This document shows, one piece after another, positions 45,613 through 53,889 of a stretch of 56,057 nucleotides of DNA (position 1 is the stretch's first letter; each line of letters opens with the position of its first letter). The position numbers were made by a program, and so were the translations under genes. The DNA is taken from contig RPFO01000164.1 of assembly GCA_009746045.1 (NCBI GenBank), forward strand, positions 2,410,321 through 2,466,377. The letters run 5' to 3'. The notes beneath the pieces were generated by a model. The model saw nothing but the letters and a program-made list of their open reading frames with translations. It was not told the origin of the DNA and ran no database searches. This DNA comes from Mesostigma viride (taxonomy: Eukaryota > Streptophyta > Mesostigmatophyceae > Mesostigmatales > Mesostigmataceae).

Positions 45613-45783
45613 TTATTTTTTAGAGTTTGGTAGCGGATACTTGAAGGTGGGGAGAAGGGGCAATGCTCGTCTAGCTGGCATTGTCATGGACAGACCAGAA
45701 TCTGCCATTTCAGGAATGTCAAAAATCAACTTCAACCTGTTAAACGGATTAGCTGTGATGCTAGGGTCTCGAAAGTAGTCCAT
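45613..45783 (-). CDS. Small 56-aa viral protein downstream of the capsid gene
   Basis: ATG at 45783-45781, TAA at 45613; intact. Starts MDYFRDPSITANPFNRLKLI and ends FKYPLPNSKK, with a Met/Pro-rich middle and a basic tail. It fits tightly between the major capsid gene (stop 45812) and the fibre gene, on the same strand. Coding-like composition and packing support it; the function is unknown. Confidence 0.55.
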   Translation of the reverse strand: MDYFRDPSITANPFNRLKLIFDIPEMADSGLSMTMPARRALPLLPTFKYPLPNSKK

Positions 45784-45811
45784 CGTTTGTCATTACACAC
45801 GTATATATTTT

Positions 45812-47117
45812 TTAGAGGTACACGGCTGCCTGCCTGCCTGCAGCGATGTCCATCTTTGATTCGCATTCCGTGAAGATGTAGGAAATGCAGTCCGTTGCTC
45901 CCTTCTCGACTCGCAGCGTGACCACCGATGCCGTGCCACGAAGGTCAAGGCCGCTCATGTACTCTGGACCGGCACACGGCATATTAAGGTGACACGCCAT
46001 CGTGAAGTTGTTGTTTAGCCACGTGGTAGGAGTCATGCCCTCCGGACACAGGACAAAACATTCCCTTGGTCACCGAACGCGGACAACAGATTGATCCACG
46101 CCTCCGTTGCGTTCGTACGGTATCCAGGCGCCAGGTTGGATCCGTTGATGTCGTATTGGTAGGAAGTCATACCATCCGCGATGTGATTGAACATCGTATT
46201 GCCAGATGCGTTGGTCACGTCCGCGCCGGCAGCAACCTGAATCGCCAGGAGTTTGCTGGCGGACGCGGAAGACAGCGACGCCTTGATGGCATAGGGAGTG
46301 CGAGTCCCGAGCGACTGTTTGGTGGACTGCCACGTCCGCCACTTGAAGGAGAGAGTTCCACCCTCGGCAAGCCTGGACGAGAAAATCTGGCCCACGATAT
46401 CTTCTTGGAACCTGTACGTGTCGATGCTAAAGTGGATGTTGCTCAGTTCGAAACCAACCCCCGTTCCTGCGTCAACGGCCACGATGCCACCAGCTGCAGC
46501 TGCTTGCGCCACGCTAGGAAGCATCACCCCTCCGTCCATGAGTGTGATTCGGATCTCGATGGGGGGAAGAGACTCAGATCCACGATCCGAGGCTCGCCAC
46601 TCAGGAATCCCAAAAAGTGGTCAATGACGCCGTCCACTGCGGTGTTTGCCTTCACGTTGTTTGTGAGAGCGCCAGCCGCATCAGCAATGACGATGTTGTT
46701 ATTCTTCGACCAACCAGCGGGAGCCTGCGCGAGATTGTACTCGACACCGCCGTGCACCGAGAGCAGCGTATGGAACAGCTGGGAGTAGTCGTTGATGCTG
46801 TCGACGGTCTGACCTCCTGCCAGTACCTCGAGGCGCCTGATGATGGAGGACGTGTACGCGGGGAACTTTGCGAACCCCGCCGTGGTCGTGGGGGTCCCCG
46901 TGAAAAACATTGCGAAGGAGTGCAAGTCCACGAACCCGGACGTGGGGAGGCGGACCGCGACCACAGACCCTTGTTTGATGCCGTCGCTTGCTGAGAGGGT
47001 GCTGAGATGGACTCGTTGAGTCGTGTGCTGACCCAGCGCCTTCACGAGGTATTGCATGGACTTGGGGATAGCGCGCGAGTACCAGGAATTGTCCGAAGCC
47101 ATAGATTGTGTATACAT
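45812..47117 (-). pseudogene. Major capsid protein candidate (double jelly-roll type), split by two frameshifts
   Basis: ATG at 47117 (or the second at 47102, MASDNSW). Three frames in order (46524-47117, then 46033-46560, then 45812-46040) add up to about 430 residues. The first has the front of PLV/adenovirus-like capsid proteins: VRLPTSGFVDLHSFAMFFTG, then FPAYTSSIIRRLEVLAGGQT with SINDYSQLFHTLL. The second has FELSNIHFSIDTYRFQEDI and SYQYDINGSN; the third has LRGTASVVTLRVEKGATDC. Breaks lie in a G6 run at about 46560-46565 and near 46034-46040 (TGTGT). Its position beside the minor capsid, pVI-like and ATPase genes supports the call. Length is on the short side for PLV capsid proteins. 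Identification is by pattern, not by search. Confidence 0.65.
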
Positions 47118-47132
47118 TCGAATGAGATATTT

Positions 47133-47489
47133 TTACTGAAGAAGCTGGCCGAGTATGGGATTTTTTACCTTCGCTCCATCAACCCGTCTTTCGAGGTTGG
47201 ACAAGGCGCTCAGACCAGTGTTTGCGACCGAGTACGCTTTCCCGAGCAGCGTACTCTTCGCGATCATGTTGGATGGGATGTGTCCGAGCGCGGAATCGAC
47301 AATGCCCGCCGCCTGTTTGGCAGCCCGCGCCCCGTCGCCAATTTTTGAGATGACTTCGCCAGCGACGTGCCCGGCTTTCTTGACAGCTGACACGATGGCC
47401 GCCCCGTCGCCGACCCTCTTGATAGCGTTGCCGGCAAACTCTCCCACGCGTCTAGCCACGTTTCCGATTGCTCCAAAATTAACTTTCAT
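47133..47489 (-). CDS. Small pVI-like virion protein (amphipathic, Gly/Ala-rich)
   Basis: 118 aa from ATG 47489-47487, which overlaps the end of the minor capsid gene by 11 bp. It starts MKVNFGAIGNVARRVGEFAG and consists of alternating Gly/Ala/Ile/Val with evenly spaced Lys/Arg, predicting amphipathic helices. It ends with LSNLERRVDGAKVKNPILGQ. Size, place between the major and minor capsid genes, and composition resemble adenovirus/Polinton pVI-type membrane-active cement proteins. The match is by character, not by a signature motif. Confidence 0.5.
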   Translation of the reverse strand: MKVNFGAIGNVARRVGEFAGNAIKRVGDGAAIVSAVKKAGHVAGEVISKIGDGARAAKQAAGIVDSALGHIPSNMIAKSTLLGKAYSVANTGLSALSNLERRVDGAKVKNPILGQLLQ

Positions 47490-48341
47490 CGTCCTCGATA
47501 GTACTAGATGGCTGAGAAATAAATCTGGTTTGTGGCTGGACGGTCCTGTCAAGGGCCATATACTTCAAAACGCTCCCGATCTTCCTCGCCTCTATTCCCA
47601 TCGCCTTCTGAGGGCTTATGCGGAAGGAGAGCTGAAGAGCCCAATCCGAGTAGACAGTTATAGGAGCGTCGTCCTCGTCGAGCAGTCGGATCGTGATGTT
47701 GCTGGGAGAGTCCTTGAGATGCTGCCACAAAGGGGTCGCTGCCTGCCAAACAATGGGTTCTAAGAACTGCGACATGTTGGGACAGACGGCCAAAAGGCCT
47801 CCATATCCCGTGCCTGTCGACGATGATATCACGTTTCCTCGAACGATGTCGCTGTATACATACACCATTCTCAGTCTCCCATTCGTTGCTGGCCGGTTGC
47901 TAGCGAGGACACCTGTGAAAGGATATGATCCTTCCATGAGCCCCAACACCCGGCCCGTGGGCTCATCCACCGCGACAGAGAACTCGGTGGCATTTGTCAC
48001 GGTAAAAAGACTAGTCGCCCTGTTGTACGTGACCGAGAACCCAGGATCTACCGCCTTCAAAGCTCCTCTATGTTTTTTCGGTTTTCGATAGTCGTGTACG
48101 AGCCGAGCGGCAAGGTCACCTTCGTAGGGGACTCGCTGCCAGACAAACGGACAGTGAAGTATCGGTTTCCTTCGCTGATGTGAGTCTGTTCAAACGGGAT
48201 GGTCATGAGGGTAAGCCCGACGTCGTGATAATCGTCAAGGAGTCCCGCCGGGATGTCCCATACCGGATCCACTAGCGTCCCGCGAGTTCGGTTCTCCGTG
48301 CGAAGAGTGAGTGTCAGCGTTTCCTGGATGAACTCCTTCAT
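47479..48341 (-). pseudogene. Minor capsid (penton-like) protein, one frameshift
   Basis: ATG at 48341 (MKEFIQETLTL). The first frame runs to 48057 and the second from about 48060 to the stop at 47479. A single-base loss in the short T/A run at 48059-48061 explains the break. Before it lies RYFTVRLSGSESPTKVTLPL; after it lie FSVTYNRATSLFTVTN, then LRMVYVYSDIVRGNVISSST, and near the end SPSNITIRLLDEDDAPITVY. The order 'xYVYxDIVxxNxxG...LL...PLWxxLxxxxxxIxIxLxDExxxPI' is the conserved jelly-roll core of Polinton/PLV/adintovirus minor capsid proteins that occupy vertices. Together with the major capsid protein and ATPase it forms the morphogenesis core. Confidence 0.7.
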
Positions 48342-48409
48342 CGGCCACTTCTTCTGACAATAGCTCAGAAGTAATTTCGTTTGTCCCAAAAACCTTGACG
48401 ACGCCTTCC

Positions 48410-48580
48410 TCAATTTTCGCCGATGCCCTTTTCATGGCGCGCCTTCGTCTTCCCTGTGAGTGGCTTCTTCTTACAGTAGAGCATGGCTGCCTCAATGAAC
48501 TCTCGTGGGACATTTGGATGGAGGGTCATCCATTGAGAGATCTCGAGCATCTCGGCGTCAGTGAACAGCGGGCTGCTCAT
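48410..48580 (-). CDS. Small 56-aa viral protein
   Basis: ATG at 48580-48578, TGA at 48410; intact. Begins MSSPLFTDAEMLEISQWMTL, has PREFIEAAMLYCKKKPL and a basic end (KTKARHEKGIGEN). The start is 2 bp after the stop of the upstream zinc-finger gene and the stop is about 70 bp before the minor capsid start: operon-like packing. A helix-rich DNA- or capsid-associated protein is possible; no family is recognised. Confidence 0.55.
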   Translation of the reverse strand: MSSPLFTDAEMLEISQWMTLHPNVPREFIEAAMLYCKKKPLTGKTKARHEKGIGEN

Positions 48581-48582
48581 GT

Positions 48583-49086
48583 TTACTCTTCTGTGAGATT
48601 TTTTTCAGCGCCTTCTTTTGGAATTCCCACGACCGTGTTGTGGACCCTCCTGAGATGCAGCAGGAGGTTTTTTTCGTTTGCGAACGTGCTCTTACACCCG
48701 GGTTGTGGGCATTTCCACCTCGCGCCTCCCACCTGGACTCGTTTCCCGACAGGTACACCCGCAGGCTCCGGGGGTGCCGCCACTGCTTCATCGACGACAA
48801 CAGGTTCGGGAGCCGGCGCGACAGGGGCCGGTTGGGCATACGCGGACAACGGGGGGTACGCGACCGGTCTAGAGTTCGCCATCACTGACGCCATGAGAAG
48901 GGCATCCTTGAACCCTCGCGCCTCTGCGACCTTCCCTTTGTTCACCGCTCTTCGGACCGGCGCGCTGTGGATGACAATGGTGTTGGTCGATGAAGCGGTC
49001 ACCTGCGACTGGGGTGCGACCTTACGCTTCGGTTTTCCCCTTTTACTTGAAGGACGGCGCCGTGCTGATTTCTGACGCCTTGCCAT
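48583..49086 (-). CDS. Basic core-like viral protein with a C2H2 zinc finger
   Basis: 167 aa, ATG at 49086-49084. Residues 1-23 are almost all Arg/Lys/Ser (MARRQKSARRRPSSKRGKPK), like the protamine-type ends of adenoviral core proteins. The middle is Ala/Pro/Val-rich (75-115). A zinc finger follows: C126-x4-C131-x12-H144-x4-H149 within WKCPQPGCKSTFANEKNLLL. It sits among virion genes, which suggests genome condensation or anchoring of DNA in the capsid rather than transcription control, but both are possible. Confidence 0.65.
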   Translation of the reverse strand: MARRQKSARRRPSSKRGKPKRKVAPQSQVTASSTNTIVIHSAPVRRAVNKGKVAEARGFKDALLMASVMANSRPVAYPPLSAYAQPAPVAPAPEPVVVDEAVAAPPEPAGVPVGKRVQVGGARWKCPQPGCKSTFANEKNLLLHLRRVHNTVVGIPKEGAEKNLTEE

Positions 49087-49108
49087 TTCTGCATATAATC
49101 ATAGATTT

Positions 49109-49606
49109 TTATAACGTCCAAGTGAGGGTCTTGTTAGTCGACACGGCCATTTTTCCAGCGCGCGACTTGCAAAACGCCGTAGAGAGTGCTATGTTTGTTG
49201 ACGTGTCAGTGGTGATGCGAGGAATCCGCAATGCGATTTCAAACACCCCGTCATCCTCCTCGTATCCTGAAACAACATTCCAGTTGCTGCCAATTATAAC
49301 GTTTACCGGCCAGACGGACAGGCCGCTAGCCGTTAAGCGATATGGGTTTGATATGTCGAGAATCGTTGGTGGGTTGTTATCAAATGTTAACCTGACAAGG
49401 ATATTGGTCAACGCGGTCGGAAGAGTTAGTTCCGATTGTGTGGCCGGGTCGTGGAAAGACATCACGGCCACAGGGGCGCCGTGCCAAAATTGCGGAAGCG
49501 GGTAGTCGTATATGGGCTGCCTCAGACCGACCAAAGAATCTGCTTCCAATATCGTGTGCGATATACGCCTAGTTTCTCGGACATCTTCATACAGGGCCAC
49601 GTCCAT
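49109..49606 (-). CDS. Unrecognised 165-aa viral protein, beta-rich
   Basis: ATG at 49606-49604. Begins MDVALYEDVRETRRISHTIL, then SLVGLRQPIYDYPLPQFWHG and strand-like segments (ILVRLTFDNNPPTILDIS, WPVNVIIGSNWNVVSGYEED, VFEIALRIPRIT). It ends with KTLTWTL. The frame is open further upstream to beyond the stop of the 921-aa gene, so a longer start or an ancient fusion cannot be excluded. It looks like a jelly-roll or fibre-accessory protein by texture only. Confidence 0.55.
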   Translation of the reverse strand: MDVALYEDVRETRRISHTILEADSLVGLRQPIYDYPLPQFWHGAPVAVMSFHDPATQSELTLPTALTNILVRLTFDNNPPTILDISNPYRLTASGLSVWPVNVIIGSNWNVVSGYEEDDGVFEIALRIPRITTDTSTNIALSTAFCKSRAGKMAVSTNKTLTWTL

Positions 49607-49653
49607 CCCGTGATTGCCGCCAATTGACGACAGGCTTGAACCATAATAGTAGC

Positions 49654-52419
49654 TTAGGCTAGAAGCAAATAAAAGCGGGTCGGGCCAGATACTGTTGGAT
49701 CTAATACCTGGAACGTCACGGTCGCCAAATGGATCATACCAGTAACTGGAGGATCAACCAGTGAAATATGATCACAGGTTATGTCAACGTACGACGAGGA
49801 TTTTGATATTGTCGTTGTAGAAAAACCGCCAGTCCACGCTTCTCCAACGACTACGCTGATAAGCAACGGATCATTGCTCAACTTGGTGTTTGAAAATCCA
49901 AGTCTTACATAAAACTTCCTTACCGACTGACGAGCTGGTAGAATCCCATATATTTTGGCAGTATATTGGTTCATTTGCACGCCGTATTGAACATCGGGAC
50001 ACTTAACAACCGTGCGGATGACACTCTCATTCGTGAGTGTTAGCTCCTTAAACCAAGTATCCGCCACACCCGGTACGGGTTTTGTGACGCTATATTTGCC
50101 AAAAATGCTACAATTCCTCGACGAGGTGGACCTGTGACGCAGCTCCAACACGTCTCCGACGGCTGTGTACGATCCGGATGGGTTGTTGGTTTTTAGAGAG
50201 TCGAACTCTATGTCTTGTAGGTCATCTTTGATTGGCCAGACATACGCGCCGTGGTACTCTCCGCTCAAGTGGAAGACTGGTCGGAGGGGCATCGGAATGT
50301 ACGGGTCAAGAATGTCTGTAGGAGTGGTTGTAAATATACCGGACGAGTTTGAGATTTTAGTCATGTCACTAAGTTCTTGAGGAGTTGTTTTGGATATATA
50401 ACGCTCCACCTTCCCATCCGATTTTCTTCGAAATGCCACCCAGTAGCTGTTTTGTTGTCTCCATGATGAGTTTAACGTGTATCGAACCTTCGACTTCAGA
50501 TTGTCAAACAGGTCGAGTGCATAGTCACTATGGTGCAGATTGATACCCAGCATACCCCAATGCGTCGTAGCCGCATTTCTCCAATTCTGATGGGCATCTG
50601 TCGTGGCCGGGTGATATTTATTCGTCAAAGACATAGTATTTTCTGCAAACGAGACGAAAGCATCGTTGCTGCCCAAATATAGCCGAAAACACAATAGAAA
50701 TGGGCCGTCGATGAGCTGCTCTGAAAAAACAACACATTTGCTTGGTGCCGGAGTGGCTGTTTTTACAAAAAAGAATTTTTCGGGAGACCCTTCAAAGTAG
50801 TATTTCGAAGCTTCTGCTTGCAGCGTGGTCACGGAGTGGCGCGAGAATGATTCTAGAGAATGGAGCGTCGTAGCGGGGCCGTCTATCTCCACGGTCTCTC
50901 CTGACAGGTTTGGCGAGTCCTTTACGGTTACGATCCTGTATCTGAGTTCTACATCATCGCCTTCGGATGGATTTTGAAACGTCGTTGTCTTCAACGTCCC
51001 ATCCAAGGCCCCTTGAGATACTCCGTTCGCCAACAGATGAAAACCGGTGAGAGGAGGCAACGACTTTCCCCACCCCACATCATGGTCCGCGTAGACGCCG
51101 TTGATCGCGATTTTTACAGGATTTAGATATGAAATGTAGGAACTTGGTGTCCGGATGCCGGAGTGCAGTTGGCTCATTTTTGAAACGCATACCATCACCC
51201 CTCCTTTGTGGGTGGTGTAGGAGGTGAGGGTCGAGTCGTTGTAGACGTCTATCTCGTAGTTCATATACTTGTTACTATCTGCCGCGACTGGCGCGGTGAT
51301 TACGGCGTCTTCCCCGCGCAGTCCCCCGTTTTGCGAGAGGGAGACTCCGCCGATGGTCGGAGTGGTCGGCGTGAGCTGGGTGGAATTCATGTACCACCTG
51401 ATGGGGAGTTTGCGTTGGTATGCGAAGGGGGTCGTCATCTTTATGCCCTGTTTGAGGGTCGTTCCCTCTACGACCTCCCAATTAGCGGTGGTTGGATTGG
51501 TGCTCCAGTAGAGTGCGTTCACAGGGTCAATCGGACCCATTCGCCAGTCCGTCAGTGGCGAGTATGTACGCGTGATGGTGAAGGATCTCCCAGTTAGTGG
51601 AAGGCGGCGGTTGTCGTCGCGAATCGTGGCGAAAGACAACAACTCCACGCGGAGAGGGAGGCCGTTAAATCGAGATCCGCCGAGACCATAGAAAGAGTCG
51701 GAAAAGTATGGATATCCTACCTCTCCGTCCACAACGCTCTCCCCCGTGCGCGCCTGGGTCGTGTGGTAGTCGCGATAGGTAAACTTACAGATTCCACTCG
51801 CGTCGCCATTCGTAACGTTGTAGGGCAGCTGGACTCGCACATCCTGGTCATTGATGACGTTGAACGCGTTTTGGTGCGACACGGTCGTCCCGTCTTCGAG
51901 ATGGAGGACGAAATCCCCGTTCAAGTTAGCTATCGACGTTTTGCCTACCCCGTGTTGGTCAAAAAGGTAGTCCAATTGCGCGCGGGTCAGGACTCTGCCA
52001 CCAGGGTCTAGCAACGTATCAGGGCTAAAGTCGAAGACGTGGTACTGGGTCGCTCCCACTTTCGCCGTAAGGTAAGGTTCATTTAGAGTGAGATCGTCGA
52101 CTAAAGTAGTCCCTGATTTAAAATAGGAATACCCATTCACGACGAGACTGTAAGCAAGTTCCGATGGGTCGCTTGCGGTCTCGTCGTCGTAATTGTCTCC
52201 GAGTCGCACATTTGTCGGCTGGCTCGGGTAGAAAATTTTGAATCCGTCGACAACGAGTGACTCATCGAATGGATGTGAAATGCCAAGAAGTAACGTCACG
52301 CTAGCTTGAAGCCCATCTATGTCTGTTTCGATGTTAGAAACACGCTCCTCCATTTCAGGGTCGAGCGTTAACCCGGTGGCGAGATTGGTCGGTCTGCTCA
52401 ATGTTGTTAGAACGACCAT
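49654..52419 (-). CDS. Large 921-aa fibre/adhesin-like viral protein
   Basis: ATG at 52419-52417; intact. The N-terminus has a short coiled-coil-like segment (PEMEERVSNIETDIDGLQAS). The remainder is almost wholly beta-rich with frequent Tyr/Asn/Gly/Thr, including a concanavalin-like block around residues 590-720 (GPFLLCFRLYLGSNDAFVSF, RQQNSYWVAFRRKSDGKVER). It ends with FQVLDPTVSGPTRFYLLLA. No signal peptide or membrane segment. By size, composition and position it is a virion surface fibre or head-decoration protein. It is the largest intact gene of the element and is divergently transcribed from the 175-aa gene. Confidence 0.6.
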   Translation of the reverse strand: MVVLTTLSRPTNLATGLTLDPEMEERVSNIETDIDGLQASVTLLLGISHPFDESLVVDGFKIFYPSQPTNVRLGDNYDDETASDPSELAYSLVVNGYSYFKSGTTLVDDLTLNEPYLTAKVGATQYHVFDFSPDTLLDPGGRVLTRAQLDYLFDQHGVGKTSIANLNGDFVLHLEDGTTVSHQNAFNVINDQDVRVQLPYNVTNGDASGICKFTYRDYHTTQARTGESVVDGEVGYPYFSDSFYGLGGSRFNGLPLRVELLSFATIRDDNRRLPLTGRSFTITRTYSPLTDWRMGPIDPVNALYWSTNPTTANWEVVEGTTLKQGIKMTTPFAYQRKLPIRWYMNSTQLTPTTPTIGGVSLSQNGGLRGEDAVITAPVAADSNKYMNYEIDVYNDSTLTSYTTHKGGVMVCVSKMSQLHSGIRTPSSYISYLNPVKIAINGVYADHDVGWGKSLPPLTGFHLLANGVSQGALDGTLKTTTFQNPSEGDDVELRYRIVTVKDSPNLSGETVEIDGPATTLHSLESFSRHSVTTLQAEASKYYFEGSPEKFFFVKTATPAPSKCVVFSEQLIDGPFLLCFRLYLGSNDAFVSFAENTMSLTNKYHPATTDAHQNWRNAATTHWGMLGINLHHSDYALDLFDNLKSKVRYTLNSSWRQQNSYWVAFRRKSDGKVERYISKTTPQELSDMTKISNSSGIFTTTPTDILDPYIPMPLRPVFHLSGEYHGAYVWPIKDDLQDIEFDSLKTNNPSGSYTAVGDVLELRHRSTSSRNCSIFGKYSVTKPVPGVADTWFKELTLTNESVIRTVVKCPDVQYGVQMNQYTAKIYGILPARQSVRKFYVRLGFSNTKLSNDPLLISVVVGEAWTGGFSTTTISKSSSYVDITCDHISLVDPPVTGMIHLATVTFQVLDPTVSGPTRFYLLLA

Positions 52420-52443
52420 TTATTATCTACCTAGAATATAAAC
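52420..52443. promoter_or_regulatory. 24-bp divergent intergenic gap in the viral element
   Basis: Start codons of the leftward 921-aa gene and the rightward 175-aa gene are separated by only 24 A/T-rich bp (with TAGAATATAAAC). Any promoters must overlap each other or the coding ends. This is the switch point between the leftward virion block and the rightward ATPase/recombinase block. Confidence 0.5.
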
Positions 52444-52971
52444 ATGGCCTCTGAGGCTTCAGAGACCCCAACGAGCTACCAAGACGAAACCTTCGCCGAG
52501 ACGCGGGAAGAGCAGGTTGACCTGGTCAAGACAATTCGAAAGGGACAACCGCTGAATGATGAACAGAAAAAAGCCCTTCGCGACAAAATGAGGGTTTACC
52601 AGCAACGCGCAAAAGCCGAGAGGGAGAAGAGACGAAACGAAGAAAAGGAGGCAGAGATAACGAAACGAAAGGTCCTTGCAAAGGAATTGGAGATTCAGCG
52701 GCAAAGGCTAGTCGAACTCGAGCTGCAAGAAGCCCGCAACAAATCGCGGATTGAACGCCTTCTCGCTGAAGATTCCGTCGCCTCAACCCCCGCCGACACG
52801 CCAAAACCAAGACGGGGTCGAAAGCCCAAGGAGACAGAGCCGGACTCTCCGCCACCCCCGATCAAGACCCGACAGCTCCCACCTCCACCACCGCCACCTG
52901 TCGCGATGACGCCATACGAGATGCGCATGGCCGCCATCCGCGCGTCTCTCCTTGCTAGTCTGGACGATTAA
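52444..52971 (+). CDS. Coiled-coil viral protein with proline-rich tail
   Basis: 175 aa. Residues about 35-115 form a highly charged single helix or coiled coil (LRDKMRVYQQRAKAEREKRR, KELEIQRQRLVELELQEARN). Then come a basic patch (KPRRGRKPKE) and a polyproline stretch (about 135-155), and an Ala/Met-rich C-terminal helix (MTPYEMRMAAIRASLLASLD). It lies 12 bp before the packaging ATPase and is probably co-expressed. A scaffold- or spike-like role is possible; no family is recognised. Confidence 0.6.
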   Translation: MASEASETPTSYQDETFAETREEQVDLVKTIRKGQPLNDEQKKALRDKMRVYQQRAKAEREKRRNEEKEAEITKRKVLAKELEIQRQRLVELELQEARNKSRIERLLAEDSVASTPADTPKPRRGRKPKETEPDSPPPPIKTRQLPPPPPPPVAMTPYEMRMAAIRASLLASLDD

Positions 52972-52983
52972 AATGTCTTCAGA

Positions 52984-53866
52984 ATGATAATGGCTATCAT
53001 CGAAGAGCGACGAATTCATTCACTTGAGAACAAAGACATCAAGCAACGATACGCCCCACAGCGTCCTGCTCCACCGAATATGCCGAGTCTTCATTTCATC
53101 GCAAACTTCTGCGGAGCTCGACGGTCTGGGAAAACTACATCGGCAGTCAACATGGCGAAGGCTTACTTTGCTAACAACTCATTCGACAAGCTGTACCTCA
53201 TTTCAGGGAGTGCCCACACGGAGCCGAAATACAAGGAGCTCCCGGAACCAGCTATGACGATGGAAGTCTACTCTAACCTGGCATTCGATGGGATGATAGA
53301 TCATATAAAGTCTGACCTCCACGAATACGAGAGGTACAAGGACGATCTCAAGGTCTGGGAAACGTTCAAACGCGAATACGTGGATGGGAAAAAAAACGCA
53401 GAACTCATGGACCTCTCCATGTACCTACGCCTTGATGCAATGAACTGGGATAAACCTGCGACAAGGTTCGAGCACGGTCCTCCTTCGTCGCTCATTCTGA
53501 TAGACGACATGCAAGGCAGTGCCCTCTATCAGAGCTCTAGCAAAAACGCTGTTGCGGCTTTCGCGTTCAAACACAGACACTTCCTCACGAGCATGATTTT
53601 CCTGACACAGGCGTACACAAGCGGTGGCGTACCACGAGCAGTGCGAGCGAATATATCGTTTCTTGCGCTGTTCAGAACGAAGGACCATCGAGCCGCGCGA
53701 CAGATCGCGGAAGAGAGCGCGGGGCTGTGGCGCCGGACGAGTTTCTCGCGCTATGGGACCACGCCGTCAAGGACGATCCTCACGACTTCTTCGCTGTCGA
53801 CTTCGACCAGCGCGACCCGAAAAAAATGTTTCGTCGAAACTTCAATACATTTCTCTCGATAAAATA
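52984..53866 (+). CDS. A32-like packaging ATPase (FtsK/HerA superfamily), frameshifted near the C-terminus
   Basis: ATG at 52984 (a second in-frame ATG at 52990). Walker A is GARRSGKTT (residues 44-52) within LHFIANFCGARRSGKTTSAV. Walker B is SLILIDDM (169-176). It is followed by the typical 'FLTSMIFLTQAYTSGGVPRA' region with the sensor-like T-Q. Such ATPases pump DNA into capsids of Polintons, PLVs, virophages and large DNA viruses. The first frame ends at 53862, but from about 53720 the family-like C-terminus (APDEFLALWDHAVKDDPHDF, ending MFRRNFNTFLSIK) is in another frame with stop at 53866, so a single-base indel near 53.72 kb is likely. Confidence 0.9.
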
Positions 53867-53889
53867 ATTTTCTCTGAACATGATATACT

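Noticed and set aside
46066-46788. 240-aa plus-strand ORF across the capsid gene
   Set aside because: Its composition is Arg/Val/Gly shadow-like, while the minus frames carry the jelly-roll-like pattern; it is opposite-strand noise.
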